Positions 1 to 9,034 are shown, counted from the first letter of the stretch. The stretch: 64,000 nt of DNA from Secundilactobacillus folii (GCF_009720675.1 NZ_WNJO01000001.1:124001-188000), one strand, 5' to 3'. The notes: a model not told the origin generated them from the sequence alone. Numbers and translations: made by a program.

Positions 1-1
1 C

Positions 2-973
2 AGTATGCTGGGTTATCAAGAGATCGTCACTAACCAGATCTATCACAATCAAATCATCGTTTTTTCTCAGCCAATTATTGGTAGCATCGGCATTTCTCAC
101 GATAGTTACGAATCAATATTACCGACTGCTAAGGGAATGGTGGTACGCGACGTCACTGATATTTCTAAGAATCGGCAGCGTTCACTTTCCCTAGATCAGT
201 TTTTGAAGCAGCATAATATTCCAGGAATTAGCGGCATCGATACCCGTCACCTGATTAGACAACTGCAGCAGACTGGTACGATCAAGGGCAGCATTGTTGA
301 CGTGGCCGATGACCATGCATTTGATCAGCTTCACGCGACCGTCCTGACCAACCAGCAGGTGGCCCAAGTTGCTACGCCGCGACCTTATCCGAACCCTAAT
401 CAGGGGTATAACGTGGTGGTGATTGATTTTGGGCTAAAACATGGGATCCTGCGACAGCTTTCAAAGCGCGACTGTAACGTGACGGTGTTGCCATGGGACG
501 CGACTGCTCAAGACGTGATCAACCTGGATCCAGACGGCGTGTTGCTGTCAACTGGCCCGGGTTCTCCATTGGACTTACCTGAGAGTGTTTTGGATATGAT
601 TCGCACGATTGAGGAACGAATCCCGCTTTTTGCCATTGGCTTGGGACATGAATTATTTGCACTGGCGAACGGGTCAGAAGTGAAAAAATTAAAGCTGGCC
701 CACCACGGAGCTAACCACCCAATTCGAACGATTATCACAAATGAAATTATTTACGCCACCGAAGGACAAGAATACGTCGTGGATCCCGATTCCGTTGATC
801 GCGACCGTTTAATTACCACCTATGTGGACTTAGTTGACGGCTCGATTCAGGGGTTACGGCACCGGGACTACCCAGCGTTTTCAGTGCAATTTTTCCCGGA
901 TGGGGCGCCAGGACCTAATGACTCCGTTGATTTATTTGATGAATTTATGGAGACTATGGGCACACGGGAGTGA
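2..973 (+). CDS. CarA-like carbamoyl-phosphate synthase small subunit, catalytic triad lost (5' end outside window)
   Basis: The reading frame is open to the window edge, so the N-terminus (about 40 residues by family comparison) is missing. Counting the Met at nt 5 as residue 1, residues 1-110 match the CarA N-terminal domain (GYQEI, SGIDTRHL) and about 135-322 match a class I glutamine amidotransferase domain (LSTGPGSP, HHGANHP). In working CarA the nucleophile lies in G-[IV]-C-L-G-H-Q; here the motif is AIGLGHE, with Gly212 in place of Cys. The partner motif GHPEASPGPHD is FFPDGAPGPND, so His becomes Phe297 and Glu becomes Asp299. All three triad residues are therefore replaced and glutaminase activity is not expected. 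The frame is otherwise intact. The CarB-like gene starts 4 bases after the stop, which implies translational coupling. Family membership is certain; the function is unknown. Confidence 0.85.
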   Translation, partial: SMLGYQEIVTNQIYHNQIIVFSQPIIGSIGISHDSYESILPTAKGMVVRDVTDISKNRQRSLSLDQFLKQHNIPGISGIDTRHLIRQLQQTGTIKGSIVDVADDHAFDQLHATVLTNQQVAQVATPRPYPNPNQGYNVVVIDFGLKHGILRQLSKRDCNVTVLPWDATAQDVINLDPDGVLLSTGPGSPLDLPESVLDMIRTIEERIPLFAIGLGHELFALANGSEVKKLKLAHHGANHPIRTIITNEIIYATEGQEYVVDPDSVDRDRLITTYVDLVDGSIQGLRHRDYPAFSVQFFPDGAPGPNDSVDLFDEFMETMGTRE

Positions 974-977
974 TGAG

Positions 978-3500
978 ATGGATAATGCAATTCAAAAAAT
1001 ACTCATAATCGGTGGTGGTCCCACTGAAATTGGTCACGAAACCGAGTTGGATGCAGCCTGTGTACAAGTGATTCAAGCCTTTAAGAAGCAGGGGATCAGA
1101 CCGCTCTTAATTGACAATAATCCATTTTCCTCAGCTCTGGAAAGTGTTCAGCCTACCAACATGTTTATTCAAGCGGTGACCGCTGATAACGTCCAACGGA
1201 TCATTGAAAAGGAACACCCAGACGCAATTTTGCCAACCGTTGGTGGTGTCTTGGCAATCAGTGTCATTCAAGAACTTCAAGAAAATGGGGTGCTGGCGGA
1301 TAACAACGTTCAGACCCTAGGCATTCCAGGCAATGCCATTATGGATATTAATAATCCCGACCGTCTCAATAGTGTTTTGAAGCATGTCGGCGTGCCGATA
1401 ATTGCTTCTGAAACGGTTGGCACTTTGGATGAAGCAGTCAACGTGGCTGCGTCAATTGGTTATCCGGTCATTGTTAAACCGATTGCGCCACGAATTGATA
1501 CGAACCGAATCCTGTGTGAAAGTGAAGCTGAATTGATCAGTGCTGTGACCCGGGGCTTTTCGTGGTCGCGGTTTAAACAGTGTGTGATCGAGCAAAGTAT
1601 CGTTGGTTATAAAGAAGTCGAACTAGTCTCTGTTCGCGACGCAATGGGCACGCAGGTCCTGATTGCCGGTCTGGAAAACATTGATCCAATCGGCATTCAT
1701 TCTGGGGATTCGATGGTGGTCACACCAACTTTGACTTTAAGTAACGCGGAATATCAGGAGTTACGCGATACTGCATTTGCCATCAACAATCAGTTTAATT
1801 TTACTGGTGTGGTTCACACGCACTTTGCGTTACAGACTAATCCGGAAAATTTTTACGTGACCAAGGTCACACCTTACAATGATCGCGGGACTTCACTAGC
1901 GGCTTGTGCAACTGGGTATCCAATTGCTTACGTCGCTGCTAACCTCTATTTAAATCAGCGCTTAACAGAAGTCCGCTTACCTGATATCTATCATTTTAAA
2001 CAAACCGCGTTATTGGAACCAAGTCTAGATCACGTGGTGGTTCGAATTCCGATTTGGCCGTTTGAAGATGTCCCCAATGCTGATCAGCACCTGGGAACGG
2101 TCATGAAATCCGTTGGCTCTACGATTGGCATTGGCCGAAGCACCGAAGAAGCAATCTTAAAAGCCATTCGTTCGTCACAGTTTAGCCCTAAGGATGAGCT
2201 GCCATCAATGAGTGATCTCAGTGATTCTCAGATCATCTCGCAATTGATTCATCCGCGGTCTAGCAGGATATTAGTGCTGCTTGAAGCACTTCGCCGTGGT
2301 TATCAAGTCGATGAGCTGACTGAATTAACCAAAATTGATCCGTTTTACTTTGTCATTTTACAGCATATTTTGGACGTTCGAGAAAACGTCCAATCTCATC
2401 CACTGGATCCGTTAGCTTTAAAGCAGGGTCGTTACTATGGTTTTGGTGATGGTATGATTGCTCGGATGTGGCAAGTAGACATTGATACCGTCCGCTCAAT
2501 AGGTCGCGGAAATAACATTTTACCCACTTATAAGGGAATTGAACCTTCTGCTGGAGAATTACTTAAATCACCAACCGGTTATTACAGCACCTTTGAATTT
2601 GAAAACGAAAGTGAACAGCTTTCTGATCACACCGTGCTCGTATTGGGACGTGGCGGCAATCAGTTGGGGCCTAACGCTTCGGCCGATTATTTCACTGCCG
2701 AGATGTTAAAGCAGTTGCATAAATCAGGTTATGAAACCGTTATTATGAATACTAACCCTAACGCGGGTTCATTAACTTCCATGCTGACGGATAAACAGAT
2801 CATTGATCCTGTTCAGTTGGGTGACATTATGAACGTGATCAATATGGAACATCCGGTTCGAATTTTTGTTCCTGGCAACCGACACTTTCTCACCCGCGAA
2901 TTACGTCGCCGAAAATTTCCGGTTTCGGTTTTACCACCCGATCAAGAAGGCCGCAGTGAACTGCTTACGGATCACGCTACCATTGGCTTAGATCTATTTG
3001 TCACTGAACATCACGTGGTGCCGATTTTAGCAAGTGACTTGCGTTCAGATGAAGGAATTGCAACCACTCTCGCACAGATCACGCTTATGCGAGCACCTGC
3101 CAGTGTGAATCCACAACAGTTGAGCCAATTGCTTGATCACGCCAATGAATATCTAGCTAGTCATAAACGAACTGGAATGGTGCAACTGCTGTATACAACT
3201 AATGGTTCTCAGCCCCCAGTTTTTGTGGGTGTCCGGCCAACCCGTTTGACGACGATTGCTTTTTTGAATAAGGTTACTGGGATCAACTGGGTCAGAATGC
3301 TGGTTCGACAAGCATTGGGAGAAATTGACGAGGATCTGATTGCTAAACTAGACATTGATATCCGCTCAGATCGTCGTTCCCAAATGCGAGGCACTTTCCC
3401 ATTCAAACAACTCCAGCTGCCAGATCAGCTCGGGCTGACGACTCAAGAAGTCGGCGCAAGGATCAGTTTTGGAACCTTAGATCCAGAACCTGATGAATAA
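978..3500 (+). CDS. CarB-like carbamoyl-phosphate synthase large subunit, shortened and lacking both ATP sites
   Basis: ATG at 978 follows a GGGAG site at 966-970, giving 840 residues against about 1060 for normal CarB. The architecture is still CarB: Rossmann-like start (IIGGGPTEIGHE), first ATP-grasp half with ENIDPIGIHSGDS, a linker with GYYSTFEFE, and a second half beginning VLVLGRGGNQLG. In the first half the Mg/ATP motif E-x-N-P-R is KVTPY (Lys296, Thr298, Tyr300), and the glycine-rich loop after PVIVKP is gone. In the second half E-V-N-P-R is GVRPT (Gly751, Arg753, Thr755) and the central ATP-grasp region is much shortened. The C-terminal allosteric (MGS-like) domain is absent; the protein ends at SFGTLDPEPDE. 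There are no internal stops or frameshifts over 2.5 kb, so it is probably a maintained protein with a new role rather than a decaying synthase. Confidence 0.87.
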   Translation: MDNAIQKILIIGGGPTEIGHETELDAACVQVIQAFKKQGIRPLLIDNNPFSSALESVQPTNMFIQAVTADNVQRIIEKEHPDAILPTVGGVLAISVIQELQENGVLADNNVQTLGIPGNAIMDINNPDRLNSVLKHVGVPIIASETVGTLDEAVNVAASIGYPVIVKPIAPRIDTNRILCESEAELISAVTRGFSWSRFKQCVIEQSIVGYKEVELVSVRDAMGTQVLIAGLENIDPIGIHSGDSMVVTPTLTLSNAEYQELRDTAFAINNQFNFTGVVHTHFALQTNPENFYVTKVTPYNDRGTSLAACATGYPIAYVAANLYLNQRLTEVRLPDIYHFKQTALLEPSLDHVVVRIPIWPFEDVPNADQHLGTVMKSVGSTIGIGRSTEEAILKAIRSSQFSPKDELPSMSDLSDSQIISQLIHPRSSRILVLLEALRRGYQVDELTELTKIDPFYFVILQHILDVRENVQSHPLDPLALKQGRYYGFGDGMIARMWQVDIDTVRSIGRGNNILPTYKGIEPSAGELLKSPTGYYSTFEFENESEQLSDHTVLVLGRGGNQLGPNASADYFTAEMLKQLHKSGYETVIMNTNPNAGSLTSMLTDKQIIDPVQLGDIMNVINMEHPVRIFVPGNRHFLTRELRRRKFPVSVLPPDQEGRSELLTDHATIGLDLFVTEHHVVPILASDLRSDEGIATTLAQITLMRAPASVNPQQLSQLLDHANEYLASHKRTGMVQLLYTTNGSQPPVFVGVRPTRLTTIAFLNKVTGINWVRMLVRQALGEIDEDLIAKLDIDIRSDRRSQMRGTFPFKQLQLPDQLGLTTQEVGARISFGTLDPEPDE

Positions 3501-3545
3501 AAAGGGCATTAAAATGACGGCGAATCGTCACATCATTTAAATACA

Positions 3546-3598
3546 AAAGCGATACCAGATGACTTCCTCAGCTTGGAAATTTCATCTGGTATCGCTTT
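3546..3598. terminator. Two-way terminator between the convergent carB-like and rqcH genes
   Basis: A perfect 17-bp inverted repeat (3546-3562 with 3582-3598) begins AAAGCGATACC and ends in TTT, with a 19-nt loop that can itself pair TTCC with GGAA. A-rich and T-rich flanks on both sides suit termination from either direction. Confidence 0.75.
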
Positions 3599-3722
3599 CT
3601 TGATTCTAATAAGCGGCACGATCTCATTTAAGTCTAAATAAAAAACAGTCAGTTTGATTCAATCCTTCAAAAGCTTGGGTTAACCAACTTGGATTGAGCT
3701 CCAATTAAGTAAGCCGCATAGT

Positions 3723-5447
3723 TTAAGCCCGTTGATTTGTCGGACTGAGCCCTTCAACAAATTCACGATCAGGCGTGACATACAGGGTCCGCTGACCTTC
3801 GTAAATCACGAAGCCAGGCTTAGTGCCATTTGGTTTCCGAATTTTTTTAACCTGAACGTAATCTACCGGAACGGAACTCGATTGTCGTGCCTTGGAATAG
3901 TAGGCCGCAATGTTTGCAGCTTCCAAGAGTGTGGTCTGTGAGGGGTCTGGGTCGTGGACAATGACGTGTGATCCAGGCATATTTTTCACGTGTAGCCAAT
4001 AGTCGGTCTTAGCCGCACTGTGTAACGTCAGCTTTTCATTTTGTAGGTTATTCTTGCCAACTTCAATTTTTGTGCCATCGCTAGCCTGAAAAACTTCTGG
4101 CTTTGACACTTGATGTCGCTTCTTCTTTCCGCTACGATGCTGTTCATGATCTCGTAAATAACCGCCTTGCTGTAATTCCAGCTTAATATCGACCAGGTCC
4201 TTCGGCGCCGCCAGTTCGATTTGACTGCTGACATTTTCCAAGTAGTCGATCTCGGCGTTAGTTTTGGCCAATTGGTCATTGACGTAAGTGACCGAATTCT
4301 TCATTTTATTGTATCGCTTAAAGTATTTTTGGGCGTTTTGAGAAGGGCTGATCTGATTTGACAGGGCAATATTTAAAGGTTTTTCGTTTTCGTAAAAATT
4401 AGGTAACGTAATACTTGTCATACCGCGTTTAACCTGGGATAAATAGGTCATTAACAGTTCGCCTTTGATTCTAAATTCATCGGCTCCCTCTGCGGATTTT
4501 AAAGTTGATTGCAACTTCTTGAGCTTTGTCCGGTTTTTTTTCAGTTCGTTACGAACCACGTGAATCAGGGTACTGCCCTGTTGTTGAACCCGATCTCGTT
4601 CCGCACGGTCTTGATAATAAAAATCAAGCATGGCACTCAGCGAGTCAAAGGAACGGCTAGAAACTTCGTCTTGTTGGTAGGGAAAGGCGCTAAATGCTGT
4701 TTTGCCATTTGCTGCCGTGACTAAAGTCGGGTCCGGATGATTAAAACGTTCGAAAAAGTTTGAGAAATTTTGTTCAGGCTTTCCTGGTTGATGAAGGGCT
4801 TTAGCCAGTGCCAGCCCGGTATCCTGTCCTAATCCCTGATAATTATGTCGCAGTTCTTGAGCCAGGACGTCTTCATTTGGATAATCACGAACTAATTCAA
4901 CCACCCGTTCTTTTGCTTCTGGCTGAAAGGGGTCGATCAGATCCTGAGCCGGCGGATTAATATAGTGGCCGCCAGGCAATAATGTCCGGTAGCGGTTCTG
5001 ATCTGAACCAACGTGTTTAATAGCGTCCAGGATCGTCATCGAAGCCAAATCAACTAAAATCACGTTACTGTGACGAGCCATGATTTCGATGATCAACCGC
5101 AGAGCAACTTGGTCTCCCAGTTCATTTCGACTCGTAAAGTCGAGGTAAACGACCCGGTCATTTGCGGCTTGACTAACTGTTGTCAGGATCGCACCACTCA
5201 GATACTTACGCATCATCATGGTGTAGTTAGTTGGCGTTGCCGGATTCACATAGGGAATATCCGTAATTTGAATACGCGCAAAGGTTGGGTTGGCTGATAA
5301 TAATAGGGGCAAGCTCTTATGATTTGCCCGAATGGTTAAAATAACTTCATTATTATAAGGCTGATTGATTTTTGATACCCGACCACCATTAAGTTGCCGA
5401 TCAAGTTCACCGACCATTGCGTGGGTGAATGCACCATCAAATGACAT
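3723..5447 (-). CDS. rqcH: RqcH/NFACT family ribosome quality-control protein
   Basis: 574 residues with the NFACT layout: the N-terminal domain starts MSFDGAFTHAMVGEL, a coiled-coil middle (about 280-420) is rich in Lys, Glu and Leu, and the NFACT-R domain (about 445-560) carries MPGSHVIVHDP and YYSKARQSS. Bacterial RqcH binds the 50S subunit of stalled ribosomes and adds C-terminal alanine tails to the trapped peptide; older annotations call the family fibronectin-binding protein (FbpA). ATG is preceded by AAGGAAGTGA. The gene is monocistronic on the minus strand and converges with the carB-like gene. The family assignment is firm; the quality-control role is taken from characterised Bacillus and eukaryotic relatives. 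Confidence 0.93.
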   Translation of the reverse strand: MSFDGAFTHAMVGELDRQLNGGRVSKINQPYNNEVILTIRANHKSLPLLLSANPTFARIQITDIPYVNPATPTNYTMMMRKYLSGAILTTVSQAANDRVVYLDFTSRNELGDQVALRLIIEIMARHSNVILVDLASMTILDAIKHVGSDQNRYRTLLPGGHYINPPAQDLIDPFQPEAKERVVELVRDYPNEDVLAQELRHNYQGLGQDTGLALAKALHQPGKPEQNFSNFFERFNHPDPTLVTAANGKTAFSAFPYQQDEVSSRSFDSLSAMLDFYYQDRAERDRVQQQGSTLIHVVRNELKKNRTKLKKLQSTLKSAEGADEFRIKGELLMTYLSQVKRGMTSITLPNFYENEKPLNIALSNQISPSQNAQKYFKRYNKMKNSVTYVNDQLAKTNAEIDYLENVSSQIELAAPKDLVDIKLELQQGGYLRDHEQHRSGKKKRHQVSKPEVFQASDGTKIEVGKNNLQNEKLTLHSAAKTDYWLHVKNMPGSHVIVHDPDPSQTTLLEAANIAAYYSKARQSSSVPVDYVQVKKIRKPNGTKPGFVIYEGQRTLYVTPDREFVEGLSPTNQRA

Positions 5448-5568
5448 GGTCTCACTTCCTTCGTTCTTTTTTCACACGATTACTAGTATACCGGTGTTTC
5501 AACGCAGAGTAAAGCAGATCGACTAGAATTAATTAATGCAATCCGTAGGTATTTAAACTAAAAAGATG

Positions 5569-5574
5569 TATAAT
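5569..5574 (+). promoter_or_regulatory. Probable -10 box of the MarR-family gene
   Basis: A perfect TATAAT lies about 20 bases before the AAAGGAGGT site at 5592-5600. The apparent upstream ATG start of the frame (5566) sits directly on this box, which argues against it as a start. The -35 is weak. Confidence 0.55.
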
Positions 5575-5607
5575 ACAAGTAAATTAAATTTAAAGGAGGT
5601 ACCTGCT

Positions 5608-6048
5608 TTGGAGGGAATTTTGGATAATTTAAGCTTGGCTGCCAAATCATTGCAGGTCCAAACAACTAAAATCACACGCCATTATCACGTTACCATTGCT
5701 GAATGGCGCCTGCTACGCCAGATCGATGCCAAAGTCATCACGCAGGATTCAATGGCAGATGCACTGCAACTTGACACCTCAACACTTAGTAGGCAGTTAA
5801 AAAGTCTGACGACAAAGGAATTAGCCAGTAAGACTGCCGTTGGTAAAGATCGGCGTCAGCTAGAGTATGCGTTAACACTAAAGGGACAAGAGACTCTGAA
5901 AAATATCAACCAAGGTTATGATGCTTTAATTGATGCTGTTTTCCATTACTGGCCAGAAGATGAGCAGCAAATGATGAAGATTATGTTAAACCGCTTAAAC
6001 CGCAGTTTGGACCGGGCCAGCGGATTTTTAGCTGAACAGCAGAAATAG
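5608..6048 (+). CDS. MarR-family transcriptional regulator
   Basis: TTG at 5608 is chosen because AAAGGAGGT ends 7 bases before it; the ATG 42 bases upstream overlaps the -10 box. This gives 146 residues, normal for MarR. A winged-helix region spans about 35-110: the recognition segment has MADALQLDTSTLSRQLKSL and the wing has KDRRQLEYALT. MarR proteins bind palindromic operators as dimers and often control nearby efflux or stress genes. The next genes on the same strand (DegV, oleate hydratase) are both linked to fatty acids, so a lipid-responsive role is possible, but nothing in the sequence proves it. Confidence 0.88.
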   Translation: MEGILDNLSLAAKSLQVQTTKITRHYHVTIAEWRLLRQIDAKVITQDSMADALQLDTSTLSRQLKSLTTKELASKTAVGKDRRQLEYALTLKGQETLKNINQGYDALIDAVFHYWPEDEQQMMKIMLNRLNRSLDRASGFLAEQQK

Positions 6049-6179
6049 TGGTCAATTGTAGCTTACAAGCATTAATGACTTACAATAATGCTTCCTTGCT
6101 TTCGGCACTCGTATTCGTTACAATTAATCCCAGACATTTTTATCCAGCAATTAATCTGAAATAGAAACGGGTGTTTACA

Positions 6180-7046
6180 ATGAAAATAGCTGTCGTCACT
6201 GATAGTACCAGCTATTTATCGGCAGAAGACGTTGAACGCTATCACATTCACGTTGTTCCCATACCAGTGGTGATTGACGGTCGTTCTTATAATGAAGGGG
6301 TCGATATCACTGCTACTGAATTCTGGGAGAAACTACGTACCTCGAAATCCTTTCCAAGCACTTCGCAACCGCCACTTGGTGAGATGATCGAACTGTACCA
6401 GAAGCTTGGCGATGAAGGTTATGACACGATTATCAGCATTCACTTAGCAAGCACTATTTCCGGGTTTGTTAACTCACTAAGACAAGTCAACGAACATTTA
6501 ACCAATACCCACGTGGTCGTCTACGATTCACAAATTACGGTTAAGCTGATGGGGTATTTAGCGATTGAAGCGGCCAAAATGGCAGCTAATGGCCAAGATG
6601 TTGATGCCATCATCAAGCGACTAGATGAAGTTCGGGCAACAATCGATGAAGTGTTTGTCGTGGATGACTTGCAAAACCTAGTCCGGGGTGGCCGGCTTTC
6701 AAACGCTTCAGGTTTCATTGGTAGTATTTTAAAAATCAAGCCGCTATTGACTTTTGATGACCAGAGTCACGAAATTGTTGCCTTTGAAAAGGTCCGTTCC
6801 CGCAAAAAGGCGCTGTTGCGAGTTGAGGATATTTTTGCGGACGCCGTGTCACAGGTCGATTATCCTTTACGCGCACTGGTAATCGACGGTAATGATCCTG
6901 AAGGCGGCGATAACTGGGTCAAGCAGATCAAGACAAAGTTTCCCGGAATTCCGATTGAACATAGTTATTTTGGCCCCGTCATTGGGACTCATTTGGGTGA
7001 AAAGGCGCTGGCATTAGCCTGGTTGCTTGATACCAATAAAGCGTAA
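6180..7046 (+). CDS. DegV family fatty-acid-binding protein
   Basis: ATG at 6180 gives the standard DegV start MKIAVVTDST; GTG at 6171 is the alternative. The 288 residues show the family marks: TDSTSYL near the N-terminus, an FPSTSQPP segment around 65, and a C-terminal region with YFGPVIGTHLGEKALALAW. DegV/FakB proteins bind a fatty acid and can hand it to the FakA kinase for phosphorylation and membrane lipid synthesis. It is followed by its own terminator and then by oleate hydratase, which acts on host- or food-derived unsaturated fatty acids. A second DegV protein lies at 41794-42639. Ligand preference cannot be read from sequence. Confidence 0.9.
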   Translation: MKIAVVTDSTSYLSAEDVERYHIHVVPIPVVIDGRSYNEGVDITATEFWEKLRTSKSFPSTSQPPLGEMIELYQKLGDEGYDTIISIHLASTISGFVNSLRQVNEHLTNTHVVVYDSQITVKLMGYLAIEAAKMAANGQDVDAIIKRLDEVRATIDEVFVVDDLQNLVRGGRLSNASGFIGSILKIKPLLTFDDQSHEIVAFEKVRSRKKALLRVEDIFADAVSQVDYPLRALVIDGNDPEGGDNWVKQIKTKFPGIPIEHSYFGPVIGTHLGEKALALAWLLDTNKA

Positions 7047-7077
7047 TTAATGTTTTGCTATTATCATATTGATTATG

Positions 7078-7107
7078 AAAGTCTCAGTGATAATTGAGGC
7101 TTTTTTT
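7078..7107 (+). terminator. Terminator after the degV gene
   Basis: A 9-bp stem (AAAGTCTCA with TGAGGCTTT, one G-U pair) with an 8-nt loop is followed by seven T residues. Confidence 0.8.
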
Positions 7108-7293
7108 GTGGCTTTAGAAACTAACTTTCTTGGTGGCTTTGTCAAGGTTAAAGGGTATATCCTATTCAGCATGCTTTTTTAACCAATTTTTGAAATGCTG
7201 TCCATTATGTTTGTGTCTTTCCATGACTTATCAAGGAATTAATGATTAGATTAAAATCTCCACTCTAGCATTTTGTTTTTGGTGTCAGCGCTT

Positions 7294-7299
7294 TATAAT
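7294..7299 (+). promoter_or_regulatory. Probable -10 box of the oleate hydratase gene
   Basis: TATAAT lies about 27 bases before the AGGAGG site of the gene. A TTGTTT at 7273-7278 is a possible but badly spaced -35 (15 bases), so control by an activator is possible. Confidence 0.45.
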
Positions 7300-7339
7300 T
7301 AAGATGAATCGATAACAGACAACTAGGAGGCGTTTATTC

Positions 7340-9034
7340 ATGGTTAAGACAAAAGCAATTATGATTGGTGCCGGACTGGCAAATATGGCCAGCGCAGTTT
7401 ACCTCATTCAAGAAGCACATTGGGCTGGCAGTCAAATCACTTTTTATTCAATTGATGATCATGGTTCAAATGATGGTGATGATGCAGAGCACGCAAAGGA
7501 TGACTACTGGAATCAAAATCATCCGACCGAGAATCATGAAGGCTTTATTGCCCGTGGTGGACGAATGTTAAATTATCGCACCTATGTAGACCTGATGGAT
7601 CTGCTAGGACGAATTCCATCCGCTACTGAAACAGGCATGACGGCTGCCGAGGATACCCGTAACTTCGATGCCCACCATCGAACTTTTGATAAGGCACGTC
7701 TGATGGAGGGCGGTAAAGGGATTATTAACGGTGGCAAGTTAGGTCTCAGCAATAAGGATCGTTCTTTGCTGACAAAGCTAGTTTTGATGCCAGACAGTGA
7801 AGAAGAACGGTTAGATAACGTCACCATTGCTGATTATTTTGAAGAAGATCCACACATTTTCCAAACTAATTTCTGGTACATGTGGGAAACCACATTTGCC
7901 TTTCGAATTCAAAGCTCAGCTCAGGAACTGCGACGTTACATGCACCAAATGATTTACGAATTTACACAAATTGAACACTTGGTAGGGGTTAACCGGACCC
8001 GTTACAACCAATTTGAAAGCATTATGTTACCGCTGATCAATTATTTGAAGGATCAGGGTTGCAAATTTGTTCTCAATCGCCGGGTAACCGATTGGCACTT
8101 TAAAAACACCAAGCTGCAAGATGAGATCACGGTTACTGGACTCGTGATGACTAATACTGAAACGGGTGAAGAGGAAACGGTTGATGTGGATGAACAAACA
8201 GCCGTTATCTTTACCAACGGCTCCATCACCGACTCAGCCACTATTGGAGATTTCAATACTCCGGCTGAAGAGAATATGGACTATGGTGCCGCATCCAGCC
8301 TCTGGAAAAAAGCCACTGAGCACTTTTATAACCTTGGCAATCCAGACAAGTTCTTTGCGGATCGAATTGCCAGCGAATGGGTCAGTTTTACGTTGACCAC
8401 CAAAAACCATTTGTTATTAAATGAGATTACCCGCATCACAACGCAGGTACCAGGGAACGCCCTGAATTCGTTTCTTTCGACACAGCCAATCACCGAGCTG
8501 GGACAAAAAGATGTGAATATGTCGATTGTTGTTCACCATCAGCCACACTTTACTACCCAGAAGCCTAACGAATCCGTTATCTGGGGATACTTCTTATACC
8601 CACGTCGGCATGGCGAATTTGTTGAAAAACCCTACATTAAAATGACCGGTAAAGAAATGGCTGAAGAATTGATTGGGCAGCTTTCGAAGGTCGATCCAGG
8701 TCCTGGCAACATTATGGATAAAAAAGACGCCATTATGGATAGCATTGTTAATAACATTCCAGCCTATATGCCATACGCTTCAGCTCTGTTCAATAATCGA
8801 GCAAAGACTGATCGGCCGAAAGTCATCCCAGACCACAGCACAAATTTAGCCTTCACCGGCGAATTTGCCGAGCAGCCTTACCAAATGGTCTTTACGGAAC
8901 AAAGTGCGGTGCGTTCCGGAGAAATTGCCGCGTATCACTTTACTGGAATTCCAATGTCAAAACTAGTCTCCACACCTCGCTATGACAAGGATATCAAGAC
9001 TTTAGCTCGAGCTACAAAAAAGATGTTTTCATAG
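7340..9034 (+). CDS. ohyA: Oleate hydratase (67-kDa myosin-cross-reactive antigen family)
   Basis: 564 residues, preceded by AGGAGG. The N-terminal FAD-binding motif is IGAGLANMASAVYL, with the family motif ARGGRM near residue 78 and FTNGSITDSA around 295. The enzyme adds water across the cis-9 double bond of oleic or linoleic acid to give 10-hydroxy fatty acids, a detoxification and gut-lipid-modification activity. In the Elizabethkingia enzyme the RGGR motif is followed by a catalytic Glu; here that position is Met. I recall the same RGGRM form in other 564-residue lactobacillar proteins, so this may be a subclass rather than a defect. The gene is monocistronic, with a long hairpin downstream. 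Confidence 0.93.
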   Translation: MVKTKAIMIGAGLANMASAVYLIQEAHWAGSQITFYSIDDHGSNDGDDAEHAKDDYWNQNHPTENHEGFIARGGRMLNYRTYVDLMDLLGRIPSATETGMTAAEDTRNFDAHHRTFDKARLMEGGKGIINGGKLGLSNKDRSLLTKLVLMPDSEEERLDNVTIADYFEEDPHIFQTNFWYMWETTFAFRIQSSAQELRRYMHQMIYEFTQIEHLVGVNRTRYNQFESIMLPLINYLKDQGCKFVLNRRVTDWHFKNTKLQDEITVTGLVMTNTETGEEETVDVDEQTAVIFTNGSITDSATIGDFNTPAEENMDYGAASSLWKKATEHFYNLGNPDKFFADRIASEWVSFTLTTKNHLLLNEITRITTQVPGNALNSFLSTQPITELGQKDVNMSIVVHHQPHFTTQKPNESVIWGYFLYPRRHGEFVEKPYIKMTGKEMAEELIGQLSKVDPGPGNIMDKKDAIMDSIVNNIPAYMPYASALFNNRAKTDRPKVIPDHSTNLAFTGEFAEQPYQMVFTEQSAVRSGEIAAYHFTGIPMSKLVSTPRYDKDIKTLARATKKMFS

